64,000 nucleotides of DNA, from positions 47,511 to 111,510 of the forward strand of contig NZ_AUHM01000030.1 of the NCBI RefSeq assembly GCF_000423185.1. Reading direction: 5' to 3'. A program made the position numbers and the translations under genes. Under the pieces are notes generated by a model, which was given only the letters and a program-made list of their open reading frames with translations, had not been told where the DNA came from and made no database searches. Source of the DNA: Inquilinus limosus DSM 16000. Lineage in GTDB: Bacteria > Pseudomonadota > Alphaproteobacteria > DSM-16000 > Inquilinaceae. This document shows, one piece after another, positions 16,838 to 24,538 of this stretch; within the stretch, counting starts at the first letter, position 1; the number at the start of each line of letters is the position of its first letter.

Positions 16838-17737
16838 TTGGCACGGATCGATTTCCCCGGTCTCTCCGCCTTCGTCGCCGTGGCGACCCATCGCAGCTTC
16901 CGCCGGGCCGCGGCGGAGCTGGGCGTCTCGCCCTCCGCGGTCAGCCATCTGCTGCGCGACCTGGAGGAGCGGCTGGGCGTCCGGCTGCTGAACCGCACCA
17001 CCCGCAGTGTCGCGCCTTCGGACGCCGGCGCGCGGCTGCTGCAGCGGTTGCAGCCGATGTTCCGCGACCTCGGCGACGCGCTGGAGGAGGTGAACCAGTT
17101 CCGCGACCGGCCGGCCGGCACGCTGCGCATCAACGCGCCGCATCAGGGGGCCCGGCAGGTGCTGGCGCCGATCATGGCGCGCTTCGTGCGGACCTATCCG
17201 CAGATGCGGCTGGAGATCGTCAACGACGACGACCTGGTTGACATCGTCGCCGGCGGCTTCGACGCCGGGCTGCGCTTCGGCGAGAGCCTGGAGCAGGACA
17301 TGATCGCCGTCCGCTTCGGACCGAGGCAGCGCTGGGCCGTGATCGCCGCGCCGGGCTATTTCGACGGACGGGAGCGGCCCCGCACCCCGCATGAGCTGAA
17401 GGGTCATGCCTGCATCCGCTACCGCTTCCACAGCGGCGCCTTTCTCCGCTGGGAGTTCGAGAAGGACGGCGAGGCGCTGGAGGTCGAGGTCGATGGGCCG
17501 CTGACGCTGGGCGACCAGGAGCTGATGCTGCGGGCCGCGCTGGACGGCGCCGGCATCGCCTGCGTGTTCGAGGCGGTCGCGGCGCCCGCCCTAACCGACG
17601 GGCGGCTGGTCCGCCTGCTCGAGGACTGGTGCCCGGACTTTCCCGGCTTCTTCCTCTACTACCCCAGCCGGCGGCAGTTGCCGCTGGGCCTGCGCGCCTT
17701 CATCGACATGGCGCGGGAGGAATGGCCGGAGAGCTAG
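16838..17737 (+). CDS. LysR-family transcriptional regulator (SDR-divergent), TTG start
   Basis: LysR-type regulator of 299 residues. No ATG exists near the expected N-terminus. TTG at 16838 gives LARIDFPGLSAFVAV, which aligns with the family start, and GAGAAAGAG lies 10-18 bases upstream. An in-frame TTG at 16811 is an alternative that adds nine residues. The helix-turn-helix reads SFRRAAAELGVSPSAVSHLL and the effector domain starts near residue 90 (GTLRINAPHQGA). The sequence belongs to the large CrgA/DhcR-like LysR group that often controls adjacent oxidoreductases, here presumably the divergent SDR. Confidence 0.87.
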   Translation: MARIDFPGLSAFVAVATHRSFRRAAAELGVSPSAVSHLLRDLEERLGVRLLNRTTRSVAPSDAGARLLQRLQPMFRDLGDALEEVNQFRDRPAGTLRINAPHQGARQVLAPIMARFVRTYPQMRLEIVNDDDLVDIVAGGFDAGLRFGESLEQDMIAVRFGPRQRWAVIAAPGYFDGRERPRTPHELKGHACIRYRFHSGAFLRWEFEKDGEALEVEVDGPLTLGDQELMLRAALDGAGIACVFEAVAAPALTDGRLVRLLEDWCPDFPGFFLYYPSRRQLPLGLRAFIDMAREEWPES

Positions 17738-17747
17738 AGTGGTGAAA

Positions 17748-17764
17748 TCTTGAAAGATTCAAGA
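17748..17764. promoter_or_regulatory. Small perfect dyad in RTX upstream region
   Basis: TCTTGAA, AGA, TTCAAGA: 7-bp arms with a 3-base centre, 10 bp after the LysR stop and 160 bp before the RTX gene. A second dyad, CTAATC-T-GATTAG, follows about 10 bases later. The lack of a U-tract argues against a terminator; an operator is possible. Confidence 0.4.
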
Positions 17765-17925
17765 CACTGCATCTAATCTGATTAGCGATTAGCATCGCTC
17801 GGATTGCCTTTCATGATTTAACTTCGAGACTCGTGACGAAATCTTCTGGCAAAATCCTCCCCTAAGGATTTCGACGGCCTGACGGATCCTGATCCTTGGC
17901 GCCGTCTCTTGGAAGGGAGGACGAC

Positions 17926-19980
17926 ATGGCGATCATCAACGGCACCGAGCAGGACGATGTCCTGACCGGCACCGAGACCGACGATTCGATCAACGGCTTC
18001 GGCGGGGCCGACCGGATCACCGCCGCCGGCGGCGACGACATCGTCCAGGCCGGCAGCGGCGACGACACCGTGACCGGTGCCGCCGGCGACGATTCGCTGA
18101 CCGGCGGCAGCGGCAACGACGTGCTGGAAGGGGGTGCCGACGCCGACACCATCGACGGCGGCACCGGCATCGACACCGCCTCTTACGCCGGCTCCGCCGC
18201 GGCGGTCACGATCGACCTCGGCGCCGGCACGGTCGCGGGCGGCGATGCCGTGGGCGACACCCTGCGCGCCATCGAGAGCCTGATCGGGTCGGCCTTCAAC
18301 GACGTGCTGACCGGCGGCGACGGCGCCAACACCCTGACCGGCGGCAACGGCGACGACACGCTCGACGGCGGCGCGGGCGCCGACCGGATCGAGGGCGGCG
18401 CCGGCACCGACACGCTGTCCTACGAAGGGTCCTATGCCGGCGTCTCGGTCAGCCTGCTGCTCGGCACCGCGACGGGCGGCGACGCCGAGGGCGACAGCTT
18501 CAGCGGCATCGAAAACCTGGTCGGCGGTGGCGGCGAGGACCGGCTGGCCGGCAGCAACGGGGCGGACGTCCTGGACGGCGGGGGCCGAAGCGACACGCTT
18601 TTCGGCCACAGCGGCAACGACCGTCTCCAGGGCGATTCCAGCGACGACGTACTGATCGGCGGCATCGGCGCCGACACTCTGATCGGTGGCTACGGCCAGA
18701 ACGGCGAGTTCGACGACAGCCAGTTCGACTGGGCCTCCTACCAGACCAGCGCGGCTGGGGTGATCGTCGATCTGACAGCCGGGACCGCCAGCGGCGGCGA
18801 CGCCGAGGGAGACACCCTGATCGGTATCGAGTACCTCCGCGGATCGGCGCATGACGACGTCCTGACCGGTGGCGCCGAGTTCTCCGCCCGGCTCGAAGGC
18901 GGAGCGGGCGACGACGAGCTGCGGGCCGGGGCCCTCAACGGCCGGCTCGTCGGCGGCACGGGCGACGATACGCTCGTCGGCGGGGTTCGGAGCGACCACC
19001 TCTATGGCGGCGAGGGAACCGACACCCTGACCGGTGGCGAGGGCATCGACGCGCTCTATGGCGGCGCGGGGGCCGACTCGCTGTCCGGCGGCATCCACCA
19101 GGATACGCTCGAGGGCGGCGCAGGGGCCGACCGGCTCGACGGCGGCGACGGGGGCGACACGGCCTCCTATCTGCACTCGGCCGCCGCGGTGACGATCGAC
19201 CTCGCGGCCGGCGAGAACTCGGGCGGCGATGCCGAGGGCGATACCTATGTCGGGATCGAGAACATCCTCGGCTCGCGCTTCGACGATGTCCTGTCCGGCG
19301 ATGCCGGCGTCAACACCCTCAACGGCGCGGACGGAGACGACCTGATCAACGGCCATGGCGGGCGGGACAACATCTTCGGCGGCGACGGCATCGATACGGT
19401 CACCTTCGCCGACGCGACAGCCCGCGTATTGATCCGGATCGACGACAATTCGTTTTATCTGACCTCGGAAGTCCGGGCCGCAGAGAACATCATCGGATCG
19501 GCCTTCGACGACACCATTCGCGGCAATGAGGTGGCCAACCGGCTGGAAGGCGGGGCCGGGGCCGACTCGCTGGTCGGCGACAGCGGCGACGATACGGTGA
19601 TCGGGGGCAGCGGAAACGATCGCGTGGAGGGTGAATACGGCGCCGATATCCTGACCGGCGGCACCGGCGCCGACACCTTCCTTTATCGGTTTTTCGGGGA
19701 GAGCACCGTCGCCGCCGCCGGCCGCGACCGGATCGAGGATTTCTCCGCGGCCGACGGCGACAAGATCAACCTGTTCGCCATCCATGCGGACGGCACCCGG
19801 GGCAGCAGCTTCACCTTCACCGAGGGCGGCGCCTTCACCGGCCTCGCCGGCGAGCTGATCGTGGTCGCCGATGGTGGCGTGTCCACGGTCATGGGCGACC
19901 AGAACGGCGACCGGGTGGCGGACATGGCGATCGACGTGGTCACCGCCACCGCGCTGACCGTCGCCGACTTCGTGCTGTAG
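17926..19980 (+). CDS. RTX calcium-binding repeat protein, likely type I-secreted
   Basis: Acidic protein of 684 residues, built almost entirely of RTX nonapeptides (GGxGxDxLx), with no N-terminal signal. RTX blocks alternate with a recurring module of about 45 residues (ASY..SAAAVTIDL.AG, GGDAEGDT, GIE..GSAFDDVL) beginning near residues 85, 164, 270, 413 and, degenerate, 492. The last 110 residues (TGADTFLYRFF, then DRIEDFSAADGDKINL) match the serralysin/M10-type C-terminal domain, and the terminal hydrophobic TVADFVL fits a type I secretion signal. No enzymatic domain is visible, so it may be a surface-layer or adhesin-like protein. No type I exporter gene is nearby. GGAGG lies 6-10 bases before the ATG. 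Confidence 0.88.
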   Translation: MAIINGTEQDDVLTGTETDDSINGFGGADRITAAGGDDIVQAGSGDDTVTGAAGDDSLTGGSGNDVLEGGADADTIDGGTGIDTASYAGSAAAVTIDLGAGTVAGGDAVGDTLRAIESLIGSAFNDVLTGGDGANTLTGGNGDDTLDGGAGADRIEGGAGTDTLSYEGSYAGVSVSLLLGTATGGDAEGDSFSGIENLVGGGGEDRLAGSNGADVLDGGGRSDTLFGHSGNDRLQGDSSDDVLIGGIGADTLIGGYGQNGEFDDSQFDWASYQTSAAGVIVDLTAGTASGGDAEGDTLIGIEYLRGSAHDDVLTGGAEFSARLEGGAGDDELRAGALNGRLVGGTGDDTLVGGVRSDHLYGGEGTDTLTGGEGIDALYGGAGADSLSGGIHQDTLEGGAGADRLDGGDGGDTASYLHSAAAVTIDLAAGENSGGDAEGDTYVGIENILGSRFDDVLSGDAGVNTLNGADGDDLINGHGGRDNIFGGDGIDTVTFADATARVLIRIDDNSFYLTSEVRAAENIIGSAFDDTIRGNEVANRLEGGAGADSLVGDSGDDTVIGGSGNDRVEGEYGADILTGGTGADTFLYRFFGESTVAAAGRDRIEDFSAADGDKINLFAIHADGTRGSSFTFTEGGAFTGLAGELIVVADGGVSTVMGDQNGDRVADMAIDVVTATALTVADFVL

Positions 19981-19988
19981 CAGGACAG

Positions 19989-20014
19989 AGGCCCGGACCC
20001 AGGTCCGGGCCTTT
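19989..20014 (+). terminator. Rho-independent terminator of the RTX gene
   Basis: AGGCCCGGACC and GGTCCGGGCCT form a perfect 11-bp GC-rich stem starting 8 bases after the RTX stop, followed by a short TT run. The position and stem strength support termination; the U-tract is weak. Confidence 0.75.
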
Positions 20015-20058
20015 CGCCTCCTGGCTGAGCAGGCAGCGCGACGAGGTGGCGCTCACGC

Positions 20059-20580
20059 TCACCGGGGTGGTGTGGCGTCCATATCCATCAGGCAATGCCC
20101 CTGCTGAGGCAGCCTGAAGAACCGCTTCTTCGCGCTGCCGGAGCACGCCTCCATCATCGACAGAGCCAGAATTTCGCGAACTGCGAATTCAGTCCTGCCA
20201 TACAGGGCCATCGGCCTCATCTCGTCCAACCCTGGCGAGGTCGGCGTCATCCCGGCCTTGGCGACGACCTCGTCAAGAAATTTCCGAGTGCATTCCAGCA
20301 TCATTCCTTTGATGCTGCCCACCCCGCACTGCCGGCCCTCATCGGTCAGGCAGCCTTCCTTGATGCTGCTGGCCTTCAGGTCGGAAAGCCACATCAGGAA
20401 TTTAGATTGCTCGGCCGAGTACCCGTCCTGCTCGAGCTTCCGGATCAGCAGAACCCGCTGGTCGCGGTATGAATAGATCCGGCAATCCATGGGCTCCGGC
20501 GGGCCTGCCGAAGCGAGGCGGGCAAACCCGGCCAGCACTATCAGAACCAGAAGTCCGCAAATCGATGCACGCCGCATCAC
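20059..20580 (-). CDS. Small secreted protein, function unknown
   Basis: Protein of 173 residues with a clear Sec signal peptide (ICGLLVLIVLAGFARLASA, cleavage near residue 26). The mature part is about 147 residues, with five cysteines (DCRIYS, EGCLTDEGRQCGVG, LECTRKF, EACSGSA) plus a sixth near the C-terminus (GHCLMDMD), consistent with periplasmic disulfides. I do not recognise a family. It could start at either of two adjacent ATGs (20580 or 20577). Codon usage and GC are slightly lower than in its neighbours. It lies downstream of dps on the same strand but behind a strong terminator, so it is probably transcribed separately. Confidence 0.65.
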   Translation of the reverse strand: MMRRASICGLLVLIVLAGFARLASAGPPEPMDCRIYSYRDQRVLLIRKLEQDGYSAEQSKFLMWLSDLKASSIKEGCLTDEGRQCGVGSIKGMMLECTRKFLDEVVAKAGMTPTSPGLDEMRPMALYGRTEFAVREILALSMMEACSGSAKKRFFRLPQQGHCLMDMDATPPR

Positions 20581-20637
20581 GCCCCCTCTCGCTCTGCCGG
20601 CGCGGCGATGCTCCGAGAATGCGGGTCCTGCCGCAAC

Positions 20638-20665
20638 AGAAAAGGCCCGGGTCGACCCGGGCCTT
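20638..20665 (-). terminator. Rho-independent terminator of dps
   Basis: AAGGCCCGGGTC and its mirror GACCCGGGCCTT form a perfect 24-bp palindrome (20642-20665). On the minus strand it is followed by TTTTCTG. It starts 30 bases after the dps stop and insulates the next gene. Confidence 0.85.
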
Positions 20666-20694
20666 CGTTCTGATGCGGGCTTCCCCGGGGCCGC

Positions 20695-21144
20695 TTACGC
20701 CGCGGTCGCGCGCAGCATCCAGGCGGCCTTGTCGTGATAGGAGATGCGCTGGGTCAGCAGGTCGACCGTCGAATCGTCGCCGGCCTTCTCGCCCACCGCC
20801 AGCGCCGCCTTGGCCTGGTCGGCCAGCAGCTCGTGGCTCTTGGCGAGATCCTTGACCATGGCGATGCCGTCGATCCCGTCCTTGGGCGGCGACACCTTGG
20901 TGAGCTTGGCGAAGGCCTCGAAGCTGCCGGGCGCGTGCTCGCCGAGGGCGCGAATCCGTTCCGCCACCTCGTCCACCGCCTCGAACAGGGCCTTGTACTG
21001 CTCCTCGAACAGGCCGTGCAGCGAGTGGAACTGCGGACCCTCGACGTTCCAGTGGTAGTTCTGGGTCTTGATCTGGAGGGCGTAGGTATCGGCCAGCACC
21101 TGCTTCAGCGCGTCCACGACCGGCGTATTGGAGGCCTTGCTCAT
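20695..21144 (-). CDS. dps: Dps-family DNA starvation/ferritin-like protein
   Basis: Ferritin-like protein of 149 residues. The ferroxidase signature is intact: KTQNYHWNVEGPQFHSLH (first His/Asp motif, near 27-44) followed by EEQY and EVAERIRALG. Dps dodecamers oxidise and store iron using hydrogen peroxide and shield DNA in stress. The N-terminal tail is short (MSKASNTP) with one Lys, so DNA binding may be weak. The ATG at 21144 follows AGAAGGG on the coding strand; the longer frame upstream is non-homologous. It is a monocistronic unit with its own terminator. Confidence 0.92.
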   Translation of the reverse strand: MSKASNTPVVDALKQVLADTYALQIKTQNYHWNVEGPQFHSLHGLFEEQYKALFEAVDEVAERIRALGEHAPGSFEAFAKLTKVSPPKDGIDGIAMVKDLAKSHELLADQAKAALAVGEKAGDDSTVDLLTQRISYHDKAAWMLRATAA

Positions 21145-21332
21145 CACCCTTCTCCTCGTTTTGGGAGGCGATCCGTCCCGGCTCGGGGATCGGCGCCACG
21201 GATCATAGAATGGGGCCGCCTGCGGCAACTTCCAATCGATCCGTCGGATCGCGACAATCGACCCTGCTTATCGGAAAACGCAGGGCGGCGGCACAAGGGT
21301 GACGACGCCCCGTTCGCGCGATGCGGGCGCCG

Positions 21333-22580
21333 TTATCCGGGGCAGTCGCCGGGGGCCGGCTTCCCGGCGAAGCGGTCGCGGATCCAGGCGAGCTGGTCCG
21401 CCACCGTCTCGCCCATCGCCGGGTCGTGGTCGAAGCCCGGATAGCTGCGGAACGTCACCGCCTGGCCGCTGCGGCAGGCGCGGTCCACTGTTTCGCGGAT
21501 CCCGGCCAGCGGCACCGCCGTGTCGGCCTCGCCGGCGATCACGAAGATCGGTCCCTTGATCGGCGCTGCGCCGGCCGCGTTCTGGTCGAAGAAGGCCTTC
21601 ACCGACGGGTTCTCCGCCCAGCCGGCCTTCAGCATCGCCGCGGCATCGACGCTGCGGTAGTTGGCATAGCCGTAGTACCAGCAGCCTTCGGTCGTCACCT
21701 CGCGGTAACGGGCGGCGCCGGCGGCGGAGAGCATGTCCTCCGGCCGGAACTCCGGCGAGCGCGTGTGGATGGCGTAGGCGATCCAGGGCAGGTAGAACCC
21801 GCCCCCCGTGGCCTCCCGCGGATGCGTCGCCAGCCGGGCGAGATGCGTGGCTCCGGCGACGGAGACGGCGCCGAGATAGCCGGGGTCGTCGAGCTTCGTC
21901 TGCATCTCGGCCACGCCCCAGGCCGCCGCCCCGCCCTGGGAATGCCCGTCCACCACCCAGCTCCGGCCGAGACTGGGCACCGCCGCGCGGGCGGCGGGAA
22001 GCGAGTGGATGACGTCGAGCGCCTGGGCGGCCTTGTCCATGTAGCGATGGGCGCCCTCGGTGCCGAGCCCGTGATAGTCGGTCGCCACTACGGCGAAGCC
22101 GGCCTCCAGCATCTCCGACAGGCCGAGCCCGCCGTAATAGACGTCCGACATCGCCGAGGGTGCGCAGTGCCGGGCGACGCCGCTGGTGCCGTGCGCCCAG
22201 GCGATCACCGGCCAGCCGCCCGCCGGCGGCCGGCCGGCCGGAACCAGGACGACGCCGGAGGTCGCCACATCGGCACCGTCCGGCGCGACCGAGTGGTAGA
22301 GGATGCGGACCGCCGAGGCGCCCGGCGGCAGCGCATAGCCGCTGAAGGCCTCCTGCCGCAGCAGGTCGCCGGGCCTGGTCGAGGCCAGGGTCGCCGGCGT
22401 GTCGTAGAAGGCGGTGATCGGCAGGGCTGTGCTCTGCTCCAACGCCACGGCTTCGGCGACCGTCTTCGGTAGGCCGGTCTCATCGGCCCCGGCCGGCAGG
22501 GCACCGGACGCGATCGCCCCGCCCAGCACCAACAGCATCAGCCAGCGCGGCCGAAGCCGTGACATGCCACACGCACGCAT
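21333..22580 (-). CDS. Secreted lipase/alpha-beta hydrolase (secretory lipase family)
   Basis: Secreted serine hydrolase of 415 residues. The signal peptide (LMLLVLGGAIASGALPAGA) precedes an alpha/beta-hydrolase fold. The oxyanion region AWAHGTSGV lies at about 127-135, the nucleophile elbow GHSQG at 212-216 (Ser214), the Asp loop GEADTAVP near 357 and the C-terminal His in YPGFDHDP near 386. The architecture resembles the LIP secretory-lipase family known from Candida and actinobacteria. It probably hydrolyses esters or lipids outside the cytoplasm. GGAGG lies 8 bases before the ATG. It is divergent from a TetR repressor with a perfect palindrome between, so it is likely TetR-controlled. Confidence 0.87.
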   Translation of the reverse strand: MRACGMSRLRPRWLMLLVLGGAIASGALPAGADETGLPKTVAEAVALEQSTALPITAFYDTPATLASTRPGDLLRQEAFSGYALPPGASAVRILYHSVAPDGADVATSGVVLVPAGRPPAGGWPVIAWAHGTSGVARHCAPSAMSDVYYGGLGLSEMLEAGFAVVATDYHGLGTEGAHRYMDKAAQALDVIHSLPAARAAVPSLGRSWVVDGHSQGGAAAWGVAEMQTKLDDPGYLGAVSVAGATHLARLATHPREATGGGFYLPWIAYAIHTRSPEFRPEDMLSAAGAARYREVTTEGCWYYGYANYRSVDAAAMLKAGWAENPSVKAFFDQNAAGAAPIKGPIFVIAGEADTAVPLAGIRETVDRACRSGQAVTFRSYPGFDHDPAMGETVADQLAWIRDRFAGKPAPGDCPG

Positions 22581-22602
22581 TCGCTTGCCTCCCCGACAGC
22601 TT

Positions 22603-22626
22603 GAACGCGAATATATATTCGCGTTC
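22603..22626. promoter_or_regulatory. Perfect 24-bp palindromic operator (TetR site)
   Basis: GAACGCGAATAT followed by its exact mirror ATATTCGCGTTC, with no mismatch and no spacer. It is 23 bp upstream of the lipase start and 105 bp upstream of the divergent tetR start, in an otherwise GC-rich region. The length and symmetry are those of TetR-family operators. Confidence 0.8.
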
Positions 22627-22731
22627 TGTGAAGACGGCCGTCAAGCGCAACGTGGCCACTTTCCGATGGCCGGAAGCCGACCGCGCTTCCTACACTCCGG
22701 CCGGACGCGCCGATGACGAGCGACGGGAGCC

Positions 22732-23385
22732 ATGACCCGCAGCCGGAGACAAGAACAGGAGACCACGATCGAGCCGCGCCGCCGGCCGCGGCAGGACCGG
22801 TCGCGCGGCATGGTCGAGCGGATCCTCTCGGCGGCCCAGCAGCTGCTGGGCGCGGTCGGCTTCAAGGGGCTGACCACGATCGCCATCGCCGAGCGGGCGG
22901 AGCTGTCGGTCGGATCGCTGTACCAGTACTTCCCGAACAAGGAGGCGGTGATCCTGGAGCTGGCCCGCCGCTGGTTCTCAGCCTTCCGCACCGTCCTCGA
23001 CGCCCAGCGCGACGCCGCGCCGGTGCGGAGCTGGAGCCGGTTCGAGCAGGTCTTCCACGATTTCGTCGGCGTGCTGGCCGGTCTCTACCGGAGCCACGCC
23101 GACCTGCTGCCGGTGCTGGAGGCGATGCAGGCGAATGCCGAGCTGCGCCGGATCGTCGGCGATCACGATGCCGCGATCGTGAAGGCCCAGGCCGACTGGT
23201 TCACCCGGATCAACCCGGCGCTGGACCGCGACACCGCGGCCCGGCTGGGCCTCGTCATCCTGGAGACGGGGCATGCCGGCTTTGCTGCTGCCGTACGCCA
23301 GCCGGCCCCTGTCCGGGACCTCATGGTCGCGGATCTGGAGAGGATGCATCTGGCGCTGTTGCGCCCGCATCTGGGGCTGGCCTGA
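22732..23385 (+). CDS. TetR-family transcriptional regulator
   Basis: Repressor of 217 residues. The N-terminal helix-turn-helix is typical (RILSAAQQLLGAVGFKGLTT, then IAERAELSVGSLYQYFPNKE, residues about 30-70), and the C-terminal ligand-binding domain is variable. GGGAGCC precedes the ATG. It is divergent from the secreted lipase; the 24-bp palindrome in the shared promoter is the likely binding site for both control and autoregulation. The inducer may be a lipase product such as a fatty acid, which is inference. Confidence 0.9.
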   Translation: MTRSRRQEQETTIEPRRRPRQDRSRGMVERILSAAQQLLGAVGFKGLTTIAIAERAELSVGSLYQYFPNKEAVILELARRWFSAFRTVLDAQRDAAPVRSWSRFEQVFHDFVGVLAGLYRSHADLLPVLEAMQANAELRRIVGDHDAAIVKAQADWFTRINPALDRDTAARLGLVILETGHAGFAAAVRQPAPVRDLMVADLERMHLALLRPHLGLA

Positions 23386-23395
23386 TCGGCCCCGA

Positions 23396-24406
23396 TCAGG
23401 CCCAGTCGCGCCAGCGCGCGGCGATGCGGTTGCCGACCGACAGGCGCAGGTCCTGGATGCCGGTGTCGATCTCGCGGCTTGGATGCACCCGGTTGGTCAG
23501 GAGCGTCCAGGCGATGCCGCGGTCGAGGTCGATCCACAGTCCCGTGCCGGTGAAGCCGAGATGGCCGATGGTGCGCGGCGAGCACAGGCTGCCGCCCCGC
23601 CAGCCGGGATGGCGCCGCTCCCACCCCAGGGCCCGGCCCGGCGTCTGCTGCGGCGCGCACAGCTCGACCATCGCCGCCGGGCTCAGCAACCGGCCGCGCA
23701 GCAGCTCCAGCCCGAAATCGAGCACGCCGCGCACCGTGCCGAACAGCCCGGCATGGCCGGCGGCGCCGCCGAGCGACCAGGCGTTCTCGTCATGCACCTC
23801 GCCGCGCAGCAGCCGGTTGCGGACCGCGCACACCTCGGTCGCCGCGGACTGCGCCGGCGGCGGCGCGAAGGACAGGCCGGTGCCGACCGGGAGTTGGCCG
23901 AAGGCGACGCCGCGCCAGCGCTCGACCACGAAGCCGAGCAGCATGTAGTTGATGTCGGAATAGACGGGCTCGGCCTTCACCGGCCAGTGCTTGCGGATCA
24001 CCGCGGTGCGCCGCTGCTCCGCCGGGCCGGGCCAGAGATAGATCCGCTCCTGCGCCGGCAGGCCGCTGGAATGGTCGAGCAGCCGGCGCAGCGGGATCGC
24101 CCCGTGCAGCGGCGCCGCATCCGGCAGGTGCTTGGACAGCGGGTCGTCGAGGTCGAGCACCCCCTCCTCCACCAGCCGCAGGATCTCGGTCACCGTGACG
24201 ACGACCTTGGTCAGGCTGGCGAGGTCGAACCAGGTGTCGCGCTGCAGCGCCTCGGGCTTCGGCAGGGTGGTGGCGACGCCGCCCCAGCGGATGGCGCGCT
24301 GGCCGTCGGCGGTGGCGATGCCGAGGGCCGCGCCCGGAATCCGGCCTTCCTCCAGGGCCAGGGCCACGGGAGCGAAGGCATGGTCGGCGAGGGTCTCGAG
24401 GCTCAT
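23396..24406 (-). CDS. Serine hydrolase, beta-lactamase/class C-like
   Basis: Cytosolic 336-residue protein of the penicillin-binding-like beta-lactamase family (PF00144). The catalytic SxxK is SLTK (64-67). The Tyr motif is YSDIN (residues near 155, in place of Y-x-N) and the third motif is the degenerate HLGFTGTG near 280. Members are esterases, D-aminopeptidases or peptidoglycan-related hydrolases rather than resistance enzymes. There is no signal peptide, so an intracellular esterase is plausible. It converges on tetR (10-bp gap) and is divergent from the ThDP enzyme gene. Confidence 0.85.
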   Translation of the reverse strand: MSLETLADHAFAPVALALEEGRIPGAALGIATADGQRAIRWGGVATTLPKPEALQRDTWFDLASLTKVVVTVTEILRLVEEGVLDLDDPLSKHLPDAAPLHGAIPLRRLLDHSSGLPAQERIYLWPGPAEQRRTAVIRKHWPVKAEPVYSDINYMLLGFVVERWRGVAFGQLPVGTGLSFAPPPAQSAATEVCAVRNRLLRGEVHDENAWSLGGAAGHAGLFGTVRGVLDFGLELLRGRLLSPAAMVELCAPQQTPGRALGWERRHPGWRGGSLCSPRTIGHLGFTGTGLWIDLDRGIAWTLLTNRVHPSREIDTGIQDLRLSVGNRIAARWRDWA

Positions 24407-24538
24407 GGACGCGGCTCGTCGGGACAGACGGCGTCGTTAGAGCACGGGGGCGACGGCGGCCGCAAGACCGGGGCGGGTTGGACGGCCGCAAGCCGCATGC
24501 TAGACCGGCGCAAACGCCCACGAACAACGGTCGCCATC

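Noticed and set aside
17818..19785. A 655-codon open frame on the minus strand opposite the RTX gene
   Set aside because: Antisense shadow of the GC-rich, GGxGxD repeat codons. The plus-strand frame has a ribosome site, a known repeat pattern and a terminator.
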